Origin: Corticium candelabrum
Taxonomy: Eukaryota; Porifera; Homoscleromorpha; Homosclerophorida; Plakinidae
Length of the DNA stretch: 64,000 nt
Direction of reading: 5' to 3'
NCBI RefSeq assembly: GCF_963422355.1
Contig: NC_085089.1
Location: 2,238,956 to 2,302,955, forward strand
In this document: positions 1-22,082 of the stretch, piece after piece
How the letters are laid out: every line of letters begins with the position of its first letter
Position numbering within the stretch: position 1 is the first letter of the stretch
Translations under genes and position numbers: made by a program
The notes under the pieces: model-generated
Databases searched by the model: none
What the model was told of the DNA's origin: nothing
Seen by the model: the letters and a program-made list of their open reading frames with translations, nothing else

Positions 1-270
1 GCTGGAGCCATTTTGTTTTTCCGTGATTGTAGGAAACTAGAGAATAAGGAAGAGCTTCGTTGCTGGACAACTGCCAACTTAATTAGTCAAACTCTGTTAA
101 GTCCAGAAAATTCTGGTTGGACACAGGATGGCCATCACCTCAGAATGCAGATTTGTAATGTGTCACTGGAAGGGCGAAAGACACTGGATACACTAAGAAG
201 ACAGTTTTTGTGTGAGACGACCTGTGATCAGTTGTGGTCAGCATACCAATGGGTAACTCAACCAATATAG
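1..270 (+). CDS. C-terminal end of an unidentified protein (5' partial)
   Basis: Reading frame 1 is open from the first base of the window to a TAG at 268-270, about 89 codons, with no in-frame ATG near its start. It could therefore be the last exon of a gene that begins upstream. The residues are mixed charged and hydrophobic and end in LWSAYQWVTQPI; no signal peptide or membrane segment is visible. I do not recognise the family. A chance open frame of this length is possible, so the call rests only on the openness and the protein-like composition. Confidence 0.35.
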   Translation, partial: AGAILFFRDCRKLENKEELRCWTTANLISQTLLSPENSGWTQDGHHLRMQICNVSLEGRKTLDTLRRQFLCETTCDQLWSAYQWVTQPI

Positions 271-1200
271 AACAGACAATTAGTACCAACATAGAAGAGC
301 GCTTGAGTAGTCTAATCTCGTATATCTATTTTCTTTCCAACACAATGCTATGGATAACTTTAGAAAGGCACTCTGTTGCCATGCAGCAATGCAGCTTCCT
401 TGTACTTGTTGTTCACTTGTTGTTCACGTATCTTGAGTCAAGAAGTTAATTATAATCAGACCGAAAATAGCAGCACTCAGTGAATGCTGATTATAGTCCA
501 TCATTAATTAACACAGGCCAGCAGCATTCTTCAAAACTTCAACTTTAGTCAACTACTTAATTAATGCTGCATTAGCTAAAAATTTACCAAAGTGTTTCTG
601 CCAATTGTGGTTGCTAAAGTAAATTTTTGGTAAGTGTGCTTGTCCTCTAAGTATATTGATGAAATCCGTTTTAGACTGTTGCTTGTCGCGTGCGTTAAGT
701 TACGCCTACGCCTCTTTAACGCGCGCTAGGCCTGTTTTCGTCATCCCTGATTTACTGAATTAATAAAATTAAAGTTAAACATATAATTTAAAAAATCTTC
801 TTAATTAACGTACGACTACGTTATTTTCTGATATTTACAGCTTTTTACAAGATTTTGTGATTTACTGGTTTCACTTACGTAATTACGGTATGTTTTACTT
901 TTCCTGATAGTTTCCTCGCTACGTAGTACAATTAAATGCTTACAGATTTGTCTATAGATCGTTTCGATTAAGAAACTCTGTTTTAGTTAATTAAACAATT
1001 TAGGTTTACACCTGTTGCGGTAAAACTTCTGGATTACAGACGGCTAGACATCGAGAAAAACTCCTCTCTCTAGAATTTTAGAAAATTTTCTAAGCCTTTT
1101 TCTCGCTTTCCTTCAATGACTTATCACGTAGGCTCGGGCATCTCCCTTACAAGGTGAAAAACCTTTAAAGGGCTAGGGCTGTGGCTAAAATTTAATTATG
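271..1200. other. Intergenic AT-rich DNA, nothing recognised
   Basis: Between the upstream open frame and the CLPTM1 promoter the sequence is AT-rich with repeated TTAATTAA tracts. I see no gene, RNA or clear repeat end in it. Confidence 0.5.
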
Positions 1201-1224
1201 GGCTTTCACCACGCAGCCTAAAAA

Positions 1225-1380
1225 TCTCATCACGTGATTGTGTTGGACCACGTGTTCTGTTAGATAAGCAAGAAAACCAAACGGCCTGGGTCTTACAAGG
1301 CTATTGTGCTGTACATGTTCCAGACGACAAATAACACACACACAGTGACACTTGGTAGGTACACGTGTCACACACGTGAC
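1225..1380 (+). promoter_or_regulatory. Cluster of four CACGTG E-boxes upstream of CLPTM1
   Basis: CACGTG occurs at 1231, 1249, 1362 and 1373, all within 150 bp and 300-450 bp before the CLPTM1 start codon. CACGTG is the core of bHLH-zip sites (MYC/MAX, USF, TFEB/MITF). Their role as a CLPTM1 promoter element is inferred from density and position only; no TATA box is evident. Confidence 0.35.
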
Positions 1381-1680
1381 ATAAATTTACTCCGCGCTGT
1401 AGGGTCCCGGACACTGGCACAAAGCTTCAAAGCAAGCTGCCCCTTCTTTTTTATATCAAAGTAAAGACTGATCATTCATAAATCATTTCTGTTAGGTTCA
1501 AGCTAATCGGCTTAATTTTCGTACCGCCACAAGCTCTTTTTCGAGTAACAGTGTAGTGCAATAATACAATCAGTCAAACCCGTAGACAACACTCTGGAGG
1601 CATCCGAGTCTCGTAGTTCTGCAATTTCGACGCGCGAATTATACGGGACATCGTATTCTACACTACACAGTACATGACTC

Positions 1681-11167
<9,487 letters not shown>

Positions 11168-11448
11168 TGATTTCTATGATTGCTGCATTCATAGTACTAT
11201 TTGTTTATGCGTTTACTCAAATAGTCCACTGCACTGACATTCGAGTGTCATATGTGGTATGTTGTGTGAATGTGTAAGGCTCGGTTGGTGATGGGTGCAT
11301 GGGTGTTGTGCATGCAGACAGCAGTCTGAAGGCTTGGTTGATGTAGCACTGATTCGAATCCAGAAATTGAAACGAAGAGTTTTTTAGTTGATGTCAGTTG
11401 AACGAAATGACAACAACTGTTGTAGCAAACTCATTAACTTTTTCTCAA

Positions 11449-11449
<1 letters not shown>

Positions 11450-11492
<43 letters not shown>
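11450..11492 (+). repeat. (CA)n microsatellite at the SINE tail
   Basis: About 20 CA units abut the 3' tail of the minus-strand SINE at 11493-11900. Read on the SINE strand this is a (TG)n tail. Confidence 0.95.
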
Positions 11493-12474
<982 letters not shown>

Positions 12475-12922
12475 ACTCACTCAAGCAAGGGAAGGATCAT
12501 TGTTAGTTGACTGGCGGTGTTGCCAGTCGAATTTGATAATAATGCCCAAATTGTGGCCTCAACGGGCGCCTTGGGGCTACAAACGTTGATCCTATTAAAC
12601 ATTTTTTCTAAATTATTGATATTAAGTATGATAAATTTAATGCTATGCACTGGATAAATGATCTTAGAGTCAGTCTCCCAAGCAATGCACTTTTGTTGGT
12701 ATCAGAGGCAATGGTACAGCTAGTGTACATCAAGAGTTTGATCGAATGAGTATGTTATCGACTGTCTACGTCTTTGCACCAACTCCTGGACAGATTTCTC
12801 AACGAAAGAGTCAAGCTGTGAAAACCTTGTCAAACCGATAATTGCCGAGCGTAGCGAGTCTTCTAATCGGGGTCGCACAACAGAAATGGGCGTGGTCCTA
12901 TATGGCTCTTCATCTAGCTTTT

Positions 12923-13071
<149 letters not shown>

Positions 13072-13380
13072 ACGTATTGTCTAGCTAGGACTCGGCGTTT
13101 CAGTAGACGGTCTGTAAACTCCATTGGACGTGTTACTCACAAACGCGACGCGCTTACGAATATCGTACAACTAGTACTAATAATTATCTTTCTCTTTTAT
13201 CTGTGGCCACAAAGTTTAAGCCTGCAGTCACAACTTGCTCTGCAACATGAAAACGGCAACTCTGACTGCACTGCATATACCGGTATTCATCATGGGTCAC
13301 TGCACTGTAGCGAGCTACTAGCTACTGTAGCTGTAAGGGCGATGATGCACCCCGGGCACGGTGACTGCGAGGCAAGCAGG

Positions 13381-14585
13381 ATGATGGACGACCGCCGAGA
13401 AGCGAGAGCGGTTGTCTCTCGGAGGTAAATGATGCGACATTGTTAGCAATGCTCATTTCTAGCCACATTCTATTTAACAGAATATTTGACGACGACGACG
13501 AGTGGAGGACGAACACTGGAGCCGGAATTGTGTCCTACACGACGAGCAGCGCCGACGAGATTCGCTTCGACGACGTCGAGGAGATACGAGGCGATGATTT
13601 CGAACCGGAGAGACGTCAGGCAACCTCCAATCCGGTAATGTCTTGGAGCAAAACGGAAAGAGGCAAAGAGTGGTCGGCATGGTGGGAAGCGGGTGATGAC
13701 AAGCGTCCGGCGTCCGGCGCATTCGCGAGTAAGTATTCACGTATCCGATGTAGAGAAATAGAGATAAGACACAGAAATGGGAGAGTAATGTTGTAACAAG
13801 AGAGAAATTATCTGACTTAATTCATTAATTAAAGGGACTAGACAGTAAATGCATAGAAATGTTAAAGGAGCACATCAAGCTGGGAAGTTTGGCGCTATCT
13901 CAGAACAAACTTGATAGCTGAGCATTCTAATAAGGCCAAAAAACAAAAACCTACATGGTGGTTTTTTCAAATAACGTCCACTAAATGTGAGTTTCGTTTT
14001 ACCACTTCATGTACACTTTGATATTTGCTGAGACGGAAGTAAAACGTGTCTTCGTATCACTAACTCACCTTCAATCGAAGGGGAAAAGCACACATACGGC
14101 AATGGTTCGGCTGTAGAATGAAGGCACTTTGTGTTACGTGATTAGGTGTCACACGTTTCCGTGTGTTTTTGGCATCACGCAAGCCCTTTTGTACTGTAGT
14201 ATGGCATCCATTCGTAGAAAGAAACACGGAGGAAAGTGCGAAAGATCGAGCAATTGCAAGTTGCTCAAGACGATCATGTGGAGTCTACAACGTACAAACG
14301 ACTGAGTAGCATATGAACTGTAACTTGTTCTCTTTCACTGCTAGAGTCGCCTGAAGCGTCTAGACCCATCTCTTGTATGCTCTCATAGTTAGCCTCGGAA
14401 AGCAAGACCAAAACAATGTGCCGCACAACACAGCAAGCGTTCGGTCTGCGGTCCAAAGCCTTAATGTACGTTAACGTTTACTGTGCATGCGTCAATGGGT
14501 GAAGTGCTCCTTTAAGCTGTAGGTAGTTGAAACTGATGACGACAGTTGCTTTAGACTATAGTACATATGCATGCACATACATACA

Positions 14586-14642
<57 letters not shown>

Positions 14643-14680
14643 TGTTGGTGTGTGTGTGTGTGCATGTGTGTGTGCGTGTT

Positions 14681-14719
<39 letters not shown>

Positions 14720-17700
14720 CTGTGTGTGTGCATGCGTGTGTCAGTATGAAGTATACATTTGTACTCATGTAGAACAACCTAAAATGTAACAAACTAACAT
14801 TATTTTGAATTCTATTTATAATGTTGCTATAATTTTATGTCTACATTACATTTGTGTTTTCTGTATAACAAGCTACCAGCTTGTCTGACAAGAAATCACT
14901 ACACGACCTCCAGTCAGACGTTCGTGTACTGCGATCCAAGTTAAAGGTTAACTATCCAAGTACACAGTTTTGCATCCTTTATCCAACATTGTTACTCTCT
15001 TTAGGAAGCTGAGGTGGCTCGTTGGAATTCACTACCAGTACGAGAAACAATCAAGCGTATGATGCTGAGAAAGGTTGATACAACTCTACTAACTTATCTG
15101 TAGTTTAGAGTGTTACTCGAGAGTGGACGTACACTGAGTGATTGCATCTCAGATTGAGACAGTTTGGTAATGTGATTGTTTTGATTTAGCCATACACATT
15201 GGAGCCGTATAAGTCATACGAAGACAAAGTCGGTCTTTTGCAAATTGCCATTGAGTTTCACGACGGTAACTGCATTATGGCTGTACGGTTTGATATTTAT
15301 TTGTTTGGTGTAGCTTACGTGCTTAGATTTGAATTTTTTAGGTACTACAGTTTCTCAAGCGAACGTTGAAATATGGTAAGGGCCTGGTCACACTACGTCT
15401 GCATTTGTGTGTGTGTGTGTTCGGTGAGGTCACACTAAACGTTTTTGCCAAAACAGAAATGCAGACGCGAACGCGTTTGAATATGCAGACATCTGCACAA
15501 GCGTCTCAGACTCTGAAGCAGATTTCTACACGTCTCTGGTTTTCCCTTGTTTAATGTCGTTGTCCACGCCTGTTGTATTTCAATAGTAGTAAGCATTGAC
15601 CCTCATCTATTACCTGCTGCTAACATTAGACTAATTCATTTGCCGATTTGGTAATGGCAGATGTTATCAATACTGAAACGACTGACGTCTTTTCCACTTC
15701 TGTTGCTGTTGAATGTTCTTTTGTGTGGTGTACTGAACCAGAGAGACGTTTGATTGAGGTTTAGGGTGAAGTTTTAGTTTCGTGGGATGGCCGAGTGGGG
15801 AGTAAGTTGAAAACGATTACAAACGTGTGCGCATAGTGTGACCGAGGGCCTAGAATTCCCGTACATTTTTAATGGATGCAAACGCAGATGCAAATGCAGA
15901 CACAGTGTGACTAGGTCCTAGGGCGATATTGCATGTCGCTGTTGACTGGTTTGTGTTGTTAGGCCTCAATGAATGTGTTTGTTAGGCAAATTCTTTGACT
16001 TGTTGGTTCGATTTCCTGAGGCCGAAACTCATTATATTGCTTTTTTGAAGCAGCATTATGACTGGTTGGAGCTGCGTAAATTGTACAAGTGAGAAACTTG
16101 GTTTGTGGTGGTTGTTGCTCATCTCGATATATTTGAATGTTGCTTCAATAGTCTGTTGGCGAGATACGAAGATGAGTGGGTAATTGGTCAAGTTTGTATG
16201 ATGTTTGATGTTGAACTAACTTGTATGATGTATGTGTGTTGTAAGGTATTGAGGTATAATCAGAGTAGAAATGCAACACCAGCTGACACAAGAGTGCGGC
16301 GACTGGAGGACTGCCTGAGGTACAATGGGTTGAATCTGGGCTTCCTTACAGTTCGTAATGGAACAAAGACGATCATGTTTAATAAGAGCGTCTGGGTTGT
16401 GGCACATGTATGGTAGTTTCTATGTCTTTTTGATAAATGAATATGAAGAGGTTGGTTGGCAATAACTTTGAGTACAGTACAGTCTCGATTATCTTGACTT
16501 TTTTGGGGGGAAGCCAAATTGTCTGGGTAATCGAAAGTACAGATAAATGAAATAATGGTGTTGTGACTTCCTTGAGGCTTTGTCATACATTGACAGTCGA
16601 TTTATAATGAACAAATATTTAATTAATTAATATTAATATACAGCAATATTATGTTGACAACGACTCAACATGTGTACACATTTAATGATTAGATGCAAAC
16701 AAGTTCTCTATCATACTATGGTTCTACTTTTGGACTCAGTTCACAGGTTTCCATGTTGAAACGATGTCACGTGGGGAAATATGTGCAAGATGCATGCTTT
16801 TCGGGCGAAAATAAATCTTTACAGATTATCAAAATGTGTGGATAATTGGGGTTGTACTGTAGTATGGGCAAATCAAGCACTTATTTGTTGAAATAGCTGC
16901 AAGATTTTTGCACATGTGGGGGAACTGCATTCGTTCGATTGTGATGTAACAATGCATAATTACGGCATTGATGTGTACATGTGTATATAACAGTCAGAAA
17001 GATGATATATAAAACTGATTGTCCATGTACCAGGTTATTGCATGACTATGCTTAAGGCCTGTCACAATGTTATGATTTATTGAAACTCTATTCAGAATAA
17101 CATTCTATTTACTTGCTGGATATTGAGAAACGACCACATAGTGCATTGCTGGTATTCCATTTATTGGGGTTACTTAGCCAGCTGGTCATACGGTAGGCCA
17201 TTAATCATTAGTAATGCCAGCAATAGAAAAGCAAGACAGTTTGATCAGGGCACGACAACATTTAGTTACTCAATCACAGTGTGTTTGGTTACTTCCAGGT
17301 TTTTTGACTCGGCATCGTGTGAGGATCTCGGCAGGTCATATTATGCTGTTGCAGTGAAGGAGCAGATCAACCTTCTCTCGAGACAAATTCCAATCGAAGT
17401 ATTTTTATCTCTCCTAGATTGCCTTATTAAATTGGCTTCGTGACTCTGTGGATTCACATAGGAAAAAGATGCCAAAGTTGAACGTCTAGGCGAGTATCAC
17501 CTGTTCAAGACTTACCCTCGACAATCACCCGTCCTCTACAACTCACTCATTACAACATTATATTATTGCTGTTTTTATCACTATGACTGCAAACCAGTAA
17601 GCAAGAATGATACCATTGCAACGTCCAAACAAATATATACAATATGTTTAATTAATTAAATGAATATGCTCTGCAGGATGCAGTACAAAGTCCTGTTAAG

Positions 17701-20617
17701 TTTCGTACTGACTTTAAGGTACAGTTTGTGACTGCTATGCTGTTGCTGTCAACTTTTTGACTTGTTTGGATCTTGCACAGTTGTCAGAGAAACAGTATCT
17801 ATGGATGGCACTGGCAGCTCAAGCTCGATTGAGACGTTGGGAAAAGTTTGAGCAATTGTTGACAGCAAAGGTTTGTTGCCTAAGGAATTTATGTGGACAA
17901 TGCAAATTTAGTTGTAGTAGTGGCATACTAAACTTTCATGGCACGTTTTTAGGTAAAAGATTGTATTGCCTAATGGCTCTTTCTACATTTGTTGTATTTC
18001 ATTTTGCTATAATACAGTCAGTATAGTTCATCATTTCTATCTAGTTTTGTCAGATTTTGGTTTTTTTGTCTACAAATTGTTTTTATTTTTGTGTTGTTGT
18101 TGGCATACGATTGGTAATAAGTGATGTGTGGAAATCCAGTGATCTAGCAGCAATAGCTTGTTGTTGGCATGTGTTGCTCATGTAACTATTTGTGTTGCGT
18201 TCTTCTTGTAAGACATAGATGTATAGATGGAAAAGGTTGTCGCTGGCAGACTTCATTTATTGTTAACATAGTGCTACTGAGATATTACCAAGCAACGATG
18301 ATTAAGTCTTTGCTGTTTAGCAATTGGTTATAACTAGCAGAGACATTCTCAGTAAGCCTAGCATCTTACAATTGTATAAGTCTGTCTTTGCCTGTCTTTA
18401 TAAATATCTGATATCTGGCAGTTGATCTCACTTTTGTATGTGTGAGTCATTTGGTAACTGCATCAGATGTACAGTAGGCTCCAAGACTAGTACAGTAGAA
18501 ATCTGCCTTGTGACCACCCCGAAGCTAGGACCACCCCAGAAAATATGAAATATGACCACTTTCCTCCGGTCCGAAGCCTTTCGAGGATCTCTGTAAATTG
18601 TGTTCTCGGAAATACGACCACCTTGGAATTCGGAATTGCGACCAACTTTTTATGGTCCCTCTGACCATTAGGCCTGGTATTCCCGGACAAAGCGTAAGAA
18701 AATGGCAGTGTCAAGTTCTGCAAAATCCGTGAAGAAGAGGAAAGAACTGTTACTTGAAGAGAAATGGAGACTAGTTGATAAGAGTGACGGAAAAATCAGC
18801 AGCAACTCGCTACAAAGTTTGGCATTGGAAAGACATGACGGAAGGCCTGGTTTTGCACGTGACTTCTTGTGACTTCTATATACAGTAGAACGCCGTCTTA
18901 CTCTAGTCATTCCTAGATTTTTGTGGACATTGCATCATAGAAGCTTGTTAGTTAATGATGACATCATGTACTTCATGATGCCCCATGTGAATAACATGTG
19001 TGTTACAAGCAATATCCGGGTTCTGTAGTGATATGGATGGGCCCTAACACCCTACTCCACTTCCACTTCCACCTCACCCACTTCCACCTCACCCACTTCC
19101 ACCTCACCCACTTCCACCTCATCCACTTCCACCTCACCCACTTCCACCTCACCCACTTCCACCTCACCCACCTCACCCACTTCACCCACCTCACCCACCT
19201 CACCCACTTTACCCACCTCACCCACCTCACCCACCCCACCCACTTCATCCCACGCCACCCCACTTCATCCCACGCCACTCCACTTCATCCCACGCCACCC
19301 CACTTCTACTTTGACCCCACCCCACTTCTACTTTGACCCCACCCCACTTCTACTTTGACCCCACCCCACTTCTACTTTGACCCCACCCCACTTCTACTTT
19401 GACCCCACCCCACTTCTACCCCACCCCACTTCTACCCCACCCCACTTCTACCCCACCCCACTTCCACCCCACCCCACTTCTACCCCACCCCACTTCCACC
19501 CCACCCCACTTCCACCCCACCCCACTTCCACTCCACCCCACTTCCACTCCACCCCATTTCCACCCCACCTCACTTCCACCCTCACTTCCACCCTCACTCC
19601 ACCTCACTTCCACCCTCACTCCACCCCACTTTCACCCCCATCTCACCACTTTCACCCCACTTTCACCCCCACTTTCACCTCACCCCCACTTTCACCTCAC
19701 CCCCACTTTCACCTCACCCCCACTTTCACCTCACCCCCACTTTCACCTCACCCCCACTTTCACCTCACCCCCACTTTCACCTCACCCCCACTTTCACCTC
19801 ACCCCCACTTTCACCTCACCCCCACTTTCACCTCACCCCCACTTCCACCCTCACCCCCACAGATTCAGAATAAAGACCACGTTAGAAATAGTACCAACAA
19901 ACCATAGTCCTGAAGATGGATGTACTTCCAGTGTTTTACTGTATGACACAAAAGTACTAACACAAAGTATGTTGCTCGTTTATTCTGTTTTAATATTATC
20001 GATACAACCAAACATCATATGGCTAAATCAAATGCATTAAGTCTTGTTTGTGAGTTAATTAAACTACAGTGTGATTATGATAGATTGTATCAGTATTGAA
20101 GATTGAAGTGTTAGTGTATGCAAACGTCATTCTTTCAGGGTTGGTTTGGCTCAACTAAACTCAAGAGTCCAATCAGCTTTGACAAGATTGTTGAACTTAT
20201 ACACAGACAGAAGGCTACTCCGGACGTCAGTGACATACGTTTCTATATGTGTACGATATTGTGATCATCGTGTTGAGCAGAAAATCGATAAATACGCAAG
20301 ACTCATCGACGATCTATCACTAAGATTTAAAGTGCTTGCAAGAATTGGTCGGCATTTCTTGGCAGTTCAGGTTGAGTTGCTCGATGGTAGCAATAGACTT
20401 TAATACCTGATTGGTAAATTATTTGTAGACACTACTTGAATTGCGTGATCGCAATCAACTACTTCATTATCAGGATAAGGTGCCCTCCACAGACAGACGA
20501 ACTCACGACTTGATGTACAGAGCTCTTCAGGATGTTGTGAGTTTTGATATTTGAGGTGCAGACATCATGTTGTATGTCTAATATTCGCCATTTTTGCAGT
20601 CAATCAAATGGCGTTGA
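13381..20617 (+). CDS. VIPAS39: VIPAS39 / SPE-39 (VPS16B), 16 exons
   Basis: Partner of VPS33B in the complex that controls late endosome, lysosome and secretory-granule sorting; family members have a Vps16 C-terminal helical region. Exons: 13381-13424, 13481-13728, 14873-14946, 15005-15073, 15190-15282, 15342-15375, 15986-16088, 16254-16319, 17299-17398, 17462-17596, 17677-17718, 17781-17870, 20139-20225, 20281-20370, 20429-20536, 20600-20617. Phases join to 466 aa (human about 493). Landmarks: acidic FDDDDEW near the N-terminus, a coiled region around [75 protein letters not shown] and the short terminal SIKWR matching the family end. About 30 residues present in human after FLKRTL are missing at the exon 6/7 join, exactly where a MITE occupies the intron. 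Start ATG: two adjacent Met codons at 13381 and 13384; the first exon is inferred from its in-phase donor. Confidence 0.92.
13729..14872. other. VIPAS39 intron 2
   Basis: Noncoding, 1.1 kb, with a compound TG/CA-type repeat at its 3' end. The phrases GGAGCACATCAAGC near 13867 and GAAGTGCTCCTTTAAGC near 14500 are inverted and may mark the ends of a mobile segment of about 650 bp. Confidence 0.5.
14587..14741 (+). repeat. Compound (TG)n microsatellite
   Basis: TG repeats broken by TCTGTTGG, GCATG, GCGTGTTGG and CCTG variants. Confidence 0.95.
15380..15918. mobile_element. MITE at the VIPAS39 exon 6 splice donor
   Basis: Inverted ends: left GGGCCTGGTCACACTACGTC, right (reverse complement) GGACCTAGTCACACTGTGTC, both followed by TGCATTTG. 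The element is about 540 bp. Its first base supplies position +5 of the exon 6 donor (GTAAG). Inside it a short open frame starts [12 protein letters not shown] and ends [14 protein letters not shown], faintly like the start of a Myb/MADF-type DNA-binding domain; that likeness is weak. Confidence 0.7.
16320..17298. other. VIPAS39 intron 8
   Basis: About 1 kb, carrying the pogo-type MITE at 16475-16859. The rest shows nothing recognisable. Confidence 0.6.
16475..16859. mobile_element. Pogo/Tigger-type MITE
   Basis: The left end CAGTACAGTCTCGATTATC and the right end (reverse complement CAGTACAACCCCAATTATCC) are inverted and resemble pogo-family ends. TA flanks both sides (16473-16474 and 16860-16861). 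385 bp, noncoding. Confidence 0.8.
18489..18900 (+). pseudogene. Remnant of a pogo/Tigger transposase
   Basis: An end-like ACAGTAGAAATCTGCCTTGT at about 18491 is followed at 18701 by a frame beginning [20 protein letters not shown], then KWRLVDKSD. This resembles the N-terminal CENP-B/psq helix-turn-helix of Tigger transposases (KRK..L.LEEK...I..S). It is cut off after about 45 codons near ERHDG by a deletion. The right end is not well defined; a second end-like TACAGTAGAACGCCG lies at about 18886. Confidence 0.5.
19050..19860 (+). repeat. C-rich minisatellite, 810 bp, several unit lengths
   Basis: Blocks follow each other with drifting units: CCACTTCCACCTCAC (15 bp), CCTCACCCA, CACTTCATCCCACGCCACCC (about 20 bp), blocks with TCTACTTTGACCCCACCCCA, blocks of CCACCCCACTTC, and a final array of CCACTTTCACCTCACCC (17 bp). 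The + strand is almost free of G. All frames are open, giving Thr/His/Pro-rich translations that I do not regard as coding. Confidence 0.95.
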
Positions 20618-20823
20618 AGAATAATTGGGCATTAAAATTGGAGTTAGAGGGTATACAGACACTGTGTTGTGATGTTAGTTTATGGTATTTTTCAGGTGTA
20701 TGATAAGAAGCTGTTGGATTTTGGTAATACAAAGTGGATTGATTTTATGTAATTTTACATGACACTGTCTACAGCAGCTAATTGCTATACGAATTGGTTT
20801 GGAATTTGATGTACATGATGGTT

Positions 20824-21000
20824 AGACTTGTACTCGGTCCTCTCCTCACGGGCACTCCATGTGTTTTAGCATGCGCTTTTTGTTCCACAAGCGAGGAGCG
20901 AGTCCTCACCTCACACGCACTCCAGAGGAGAAGCTAGTGGAACAAAAGCACGACCTAAAACACGTGGAGTGCGCGAGAGGAGAGGACTGGGTAGGAGTCT
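20824..21000. mobile_element. Foldback MITE, AGACT(C/T)GTAC(C/T)C ends
   Basis: The 177-bp sequence is nearly a perfect inverted repeat: GTCCTCTCCTC, CACTCCATGTGTTTTAG and GCTTTTTGTTCCAC on the left recur inverted on the right. The same family forms the arms of the element at 40946-41698. Confidence 0.85.
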
Positions 21001-21397
21001 GTATCATGGCCACCTGGATGAATGACAGTCTCGACTGTAGAAATGTTATTGATGAAAGAGCTAGTCAGTACCAGTTGATTTTTACACACTTATAAAAGGT
21101 TAGTCTCTAGAAGTACAGTGATGGAAGGATGGGAAATACTGGGTATACTGAAACAATAGTAGGTACATGTATGTGACTACTAAAGTAGTCAGTCACATGT
21201 CTCATTCCTTAGCCATCACCAATTTTCAACATACCCTGTAACTAGAGCTGAGGATAGTTGAAAACGTGATATTTTGCATTTGCTCTGATTTCTTTTTTCA
21301 AATTTGTAAGATAAACCTCTCTGTTCGCGTTGACTTTGCGCTTTGAAAATCTGTAATAACTTCTGCGCAATTTTGTGTGTTAGTTATGTCATTTGTC

Positions 21398-21497
<100 letters not shown>

Positions 21498-22082
21498 GTT
21501 GCCCCTATGAGGGAACTACACCAGATTTGGTGTGATAAAAATAAATTATTATTATTATTAATAGGGCGGACAGTGGCAATCTTGGTATCGTTCGAAATCG
21601 CAAGTTCCCGGATTTTATGTAGTTGGGGTAACGAAGACGTATGTATTACACAGGCGGTTTGATAAGGCTTTTGCATATCAAGAGGCGGTTAGGGTTCGTA
21701 ACTCATTAAGTAGGAAGGGTCTTACAACAAGAATGCTGCTAATAGAGGAAGTAGCCAATTAGCAAAGTCACTAAATGGTCCGCTGCCTTGACATCAACTC
21801 ACAGTTGCTCTTGTTTCGCAAGTAGCTGCTTAATATTTCTGACTCCGCTTCTCGTTCTGCTTCGTCTTGATAGCCTGCGACTTTCTCTACTGTTACCTAA
21901 CATCTTTGTATTGTAATATGACCTCTAGAATGTACAGTTAATGGGATATCACTTAACATTTTAGTGTAGTAAACAACTACAGCTGTATCATTAGTCACTT
22001 CCGAGCGCAAAGTCTACGCGAACAGTGCACATTTTGTTGGAACTCCGAGGTTTAGCCTGGGCGTGACTCAACTCGGATAGAA

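Larger units (their letters stand above)
17871..20138. other. VIPAS39 intron 12 (2.3 kb)
   Basis: Contains a pogo-like transposon remnant at 18489-18900 and the C-rich minisatellite at 19050-19860. Exons 12 and 13 on either side join in phase 0. Confidence 0.8.

Noticed and set aside
15342-15375. Exon 6 of VIPAS39 read in the frame that follows a donor at 15265
   Set aside because: That frame gives [12 protein letters not shown], unlike the family; using the donor at 15282 gives [17 protein letters not shown], which matches it.
19377-20040. Long Pro/Thr/His-rich frames
   Set aside because: They run through the C-rich minisatellite in an intron of VIPAS39; every frame is open there because the strand lacks G.
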